Under the pieces are notes generated by a model. It saw only the letters and a list, made by a program, of their open reading frames with translations. It had not been told where the DNA came from and did no database searches. Below, piece after piece: positions 61,575-64,000 of a stretch of 64,000 bases of DNA. Both the position numbers and the translations under genes were made by a program. Source of the DNA: Lysinibacillus sp. FSL W8-0992 (lineage in GTDB: Bacteria; Bacillota; Bacilli; Bacillales_A; Planococcaceae); contig NZ_JBBOZQ010000001.1 in NCBI RefSeq assembly GCF_038008685.1, positions 3,224,001 through 3,288,000 on the forward strand, given 5' to 3'. The first letter of the stretch is position 1. Every line of letters begins with the position of its first letter.

Positions 61575-63254
61575 TTAAGGAATCATCCAAGCTAGGACAT
61601 TACTTTGTAAGAATGTTAGTAAACAAATAAATAACAGCAGCATAACACTATACTTTAACGCAAAACGAATCAATTCCGATTCTCTACCGACAAGTCCAAC
61701 CGCGGCAGCTGCTACTGCGATAGATTGTGGTGAAATCATTTTCCCTGTCACGCCCCCCGAGGCATTAGCAGCAAGCGCTAGCACTGGTTCCATACCAACA
61801 GATTCAGCTGTAACTTGCTGTAACTTGGCAAATAATACATTGGAAGATGTATCAGATCCCGTAATAAATACACCTAGCCAGCCTAGTACAGGAGCGAAAA
61901 ATGGGAACAGTACGCCTGTTTTAGCTAACACCAATGCAAGTGTTGTCATCATCCCAGCAGTATTTGTGACATAAGCATATGCTACAACACTACAAATCGT
62001 AATTAGTGGAAACTTAATTTCATTTAACGTTTCAAAAAAAGTTTTACCCCATTCGTGCCAAGAAACGTGAAAAATAAATTTAGAAACGATTGCAGCTAAT
62101 AATATTGCTGTGCCCGCTGCGCCTAACAATTCTAGTTTATAAAATGCTGCTATTGGTTCCCCTGTAGTGCCATTTAATACTTGATTATGTAAAAGCGGTA
62201 CTTCTGCTGTAAATGTCACCGCTTGTCCTACTACATTGATGCCTTTTAAAATGATATTTGTCCCTTCATAATTTCCCGTTAAAGCACTTTTGACTATCGG
62301 TATTCCCCAACAAGAAATAAAAGCTGTCAAAATGATAAATGGTGACCAAGACTTTAATATTGTTCCTCCTCTATACGACTCTTTTATTGCCATTGAATCA
62401 GCGGTCGCTTCACGTTCTGAAGCAAAGCGATAAATCGTTTTAGGTTGCCAAAATTTCATGAAAATAGCTAGTGCAAAGAGCGATACTAATGCAGATAAAA
62501 CATCGGGTAATTCAGGGCCTAAAAAATTCGAGCTCAAAAACTGTGTCACCGCAAATGATATACCTGACACTAAAATGGCTGGCATTACTTCCCAAGCTTT
62601 TTTAAAGCCAGTCATTATTAACACTAAAAAGAATGGAATAAATACTGCTAAAAAGGGTAATTGACGTCCTACCATTTTTGAAATCTCAAATGCTGCGATT
62701 CCCGTCGGCCCTTCCATTGCAGTAATCGGAACACCAATGGCTCCGAATGCAACTGGTGCAGTATTGGCAATTAAACAAAGGCCTGCAGCATACAACGGGT
62801 TAAAGCCAAGCCCAACTAATAACGCAGCAGAAATAGCAACCGGTGCCCCAAAACCGGCAGCTCCTTCTAAGAAGGCTCCAAATGAAAACGCTACGAGTAA
62901 TGCTTGAATACGTCGGTCTTCCGTAATGGATAAGACAGATTGTCGAATTATATTAAAATTCCCTGTTTTTACGGTGATATTGTATAAGAAAACAGATGTT
63001 ATGATAATCCACCCAATTGGTAATAGTCCATAAACCGCCCCCTGTGTAGCGGACATTATCGCAGTCCCTACTGGCACTTTAAAAGCAATAGTAGCCAAAA
63101 TTAAAGAAACAAGCAAAGTCGTTACGCCTGCCAAATAGCCTTTCATTTTTTTAATCGCTAATGCCCAGAAAAAATAAAGAATAGGAATAACTGCCACAAT
63201 TGCAGACCATGTCAAACTACCCCCAACAGCTGTAAAATTTTGTGTAAATGTCAA
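61575..63254 (-). CDS. lctP: L-lactate permease (LctP/LldP family)
   Basis: About 559 residues, 13-14 TM helices. LctP hallmarks: WALAIKKMKGYLAGVTTLL, SFGAFLEGAAGFGAPVAISA, VTNTAGMMTTLALVLAKTG and FITGSDTSSNVLFAKLQQVT. It imports lactate or glycolate with protons. TTG 63254 is chosen because GGGGGT lies 7 bases before it; a TTG at 63269 is upstream without a site. Divergent from a LutR-like regulator with a TCATC-T-GATGA box between, so lactate-responsive control is likely. No lutABC genes inside the window. Confidence 0.85.
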   Translation of the reverse strand: MTFTQNFTAVGGSLTWSAIVAVIPILYFFWALAIKKMKGYLAGVTTLLVSLILATIAFKVPVGTAIMSATQGAVYGLLPIGWIIITSVFLYNITVKTGNFNIIRQSVLSITEDRRIQALLVAFSFGAFLEGAAGFGAPVAISAALLVGLGFNPLYAAGLCLIANTAPVAFGAIGVPITAMEGPTGIAAFEISKMVGRQLPFLAVFIPFFLVLIMTGFKKAWEVMPAILVSGISFAVTQFLSSNFLGPELPDVLSALVSLFALAIFMKFWQPKTIYRFASEREATADSMAIKESYRGGTILKSWSPFIILTAFISCWGIPIVKSALTGNYEGTNIILKGINVVGQAVTFTAEVPLLHNQVLNGTTGEPIAAFYKLELLGAAGTAILLAAIVSKFIFHVSWHEWGKTFFETLNEIKFPLITICSVVAYAYVTNTAGMMTTLALVLAKTGVLFPFFAPVLGWLGVFITGSDTSSNVLFAKLQQVTAESVGMEPVLALAANASGGVTGKMISPQSIAVAAAAVGLVGRESELIRFALKYSVMLLLFICLLTFLQSNVLAWMIP

Positions 63255-63479
63255 ATTACATACCCCCAAATAAAAATTTCTCCCAAACTAATGACTGTAA
63301 GCAACAACAAACCACATTTTGATTCGTTTCCTGAGTTGTAAACCAATTGGCTACATGCTCATACTTACGCATTGTCATTGTAGAAACTACAAATGAAGTT
63401 ATCCCTTTAGCAACACCTACAAATTATTACAAACATATTCTTTTAATTTTCATAAGCCCTCCAAACAATAATAGATTAG

Positions 63480-63492
63480 GTCATCTGATGAC
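63480..63492. promoter_or_regulatory. LutR-box-like operator
   Basis: GTCATC-T-GATGAC is a perfect palindrome that contains TCATC-N-GATGA, which I recall as the LutR box of B. subtilis. It lies between the lactate permease and the GntR-type gene. Confidence 0.7.
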
Positions 63493-63690
63493 TATATGAT
63501 AAAATTATATTAACTATATTTTAAAAATTCAATAATTTTTCATAATTCTTTTTAACTTATTGAAATAGACACTTCCGCAAAGCTTTCATGAATGGACAAT
63601 CTATACTATTCACTTTAAACAGTGAGTAAAATTCTATTCATCATGTATAATAAAGTTATAATGTAGAGCAATCGATCGAGATGAATGAGG
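63493..63690 (+). other. Upstream region of the LutR-like gene
   Basis: AT-rich; two TATAAT motifs near 63649 and 63658 could be the -10, neither with a good -35. A short CACT...AGTG repeat (about 63610) is also present. Confidence 0.4.
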
Positions 63691-63699
63691 TGTAGCTCC

Positions 63700-64000
63700 T
63701 TGGAATTAAAGAAAATTAAACAAAAAAAAATATATGAGGAAGTATCAGAAATGCTCTATGAAAAAATTCGGGCTGGTGAACTGAAGCCCGGAGATCGTCT
63801 TGATTCAGTAGAGCAACTTGCTGAACAATTACAAGTTAGTAGATCTGCCATTAGGGAAGCCTTATCCGCCCTAAAAGCAATGGGCTTAATTGAAATCAAA
63901 CAAGGTTCCGGGACTTTTGTTAAAAACACTCCTTCCCAAAAGCTTGATTTCCCATTTTCAACACTAACTTTAACAAATAAAAAAGATATCTCTCATTTAT
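63700..64000 (+). CDS. lutR: GntR-family regulator, FadR subfamily, LutR-like (truncated by window end)
   Basis: The 100 codons present hold the N-terminal winged helix: IYEEVSEMLYEKIRAGELKP, GDRLDSVEQLAEQLQVSRSA, IREALSALKAMGLIEIKQGS and GTFV, the full GntR signature. The C-terminal FCD ligand domain is outside the window. TTG start after GAGGTGTAGCTCC. LutR represses lactate-use genes; divergence from lctP and the palindrome between support that role here. Confidence 0.9.
   Translation, partial: MELKKIKQKKIYEEVSEMLYEKIRAGELKPGDRLDSVEQLAEQLQVSRSAIREALSALKAMGLIEIKQGSGTFVKNTPSQKLDFPFSTLTLTNKKDISHL

Noticed and set aside
63260..63465. Short leader frames before the lactate permease (8-codon MKIKRICL with GGAGGG, and a 40-codon frame ending at the start)
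   Set aside because: The first is followed by nearly 200 bp without a terminator, the second lacks a ribosome site; no attenuator structure was found.

Overview
The window reads as chromosome of a low-GC, endospore-forming member of the Bacilli. A Lysinibacillus/Solibacillus-type Planococcaceae is my best guess. This rests on AAGGAGG ribosome sites with frequent TTG/GTG starts, a CotY/CotZ-family coat protein, the ccdA-yneI-yneJ-yneK neighbourhood, paiAB, an OpuF-type osmolyte transporter and a dpp/ykf-like peptide operon. The genus is inference. I saw no rRNA, tRNA, CRISPR array, prophage or intact insertion sequence.

Left part (1-16.5 kb): the 5' two thirds of metE behind a cobalamin riboswitch and terminator; a VOC protein; a secreted NlpC/P60 protein with one live and one dead domain; then an unusual ligase island (3.8-11.2 kb). 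The island holds two tandem stand-alone MurF-like ligases, a divergent ATP-grasp ligase, an ATP-grasp/Mur-ligase fusion and a Cys-poor CotY/CotZ-family protein. It looks like an uncharacterised peptide or poly-amino-acid assembly system, possibly for the spore surface. It is followed by a 21-bp-periodic repeat array, a TetR-controlled SMR pair, an OpuF-like transporter and a LysM glucosaminidase.

Middle part (16.6-38.7 kb): an eleven-gene leftward operon for import and dismantling of cell-wall peptides: D-Ala-D-Ala dipeptidase, D-aminopeptidase, Ala-Glu epimerase, a five-gene peptide ABC transporter, LD-carboxypeptidase, a beta-lactamase-fold hydrolase and a YkfC-type endopeptidase. Next come a DmpA-type aminopeptidase with an Asp/Glu racemase, an AGCS symporter, a DinB protein bracketed by small repeats, an amino-acid ABC transporter divergent from a YesMN-type two-component pair, and a SCO1 protein.

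Right part (38.8-64 kb): a RelE-type toxin/antitoxin pair between 77-bp direct repeats made of a yvrJ pseudogene and an intact yvrJ; the DUF1659/DUF2922/YvrJ trio; a sigma-54 activator with a convincing -24/-12 promoter and two palindromic activator sites driving an aminotransferase/DUF3311/symporter operon; a cation efflux gene behind a 17-codon leader peptide and terminator; a DUF1569 gene broken by a TAG; regulators and exporters (MerR, MarR, winged-helix plus MFS); paiAB; a second 21-bp-periodic array; the ccdA cluster; and lactate permease divergent from a LutR-like regulator that runs off the end.

Starts were chosen by Shine-Dalgarno position, so several are shorter than the maximal reading frame. 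Family names come from recognised motifs; no database search was run.
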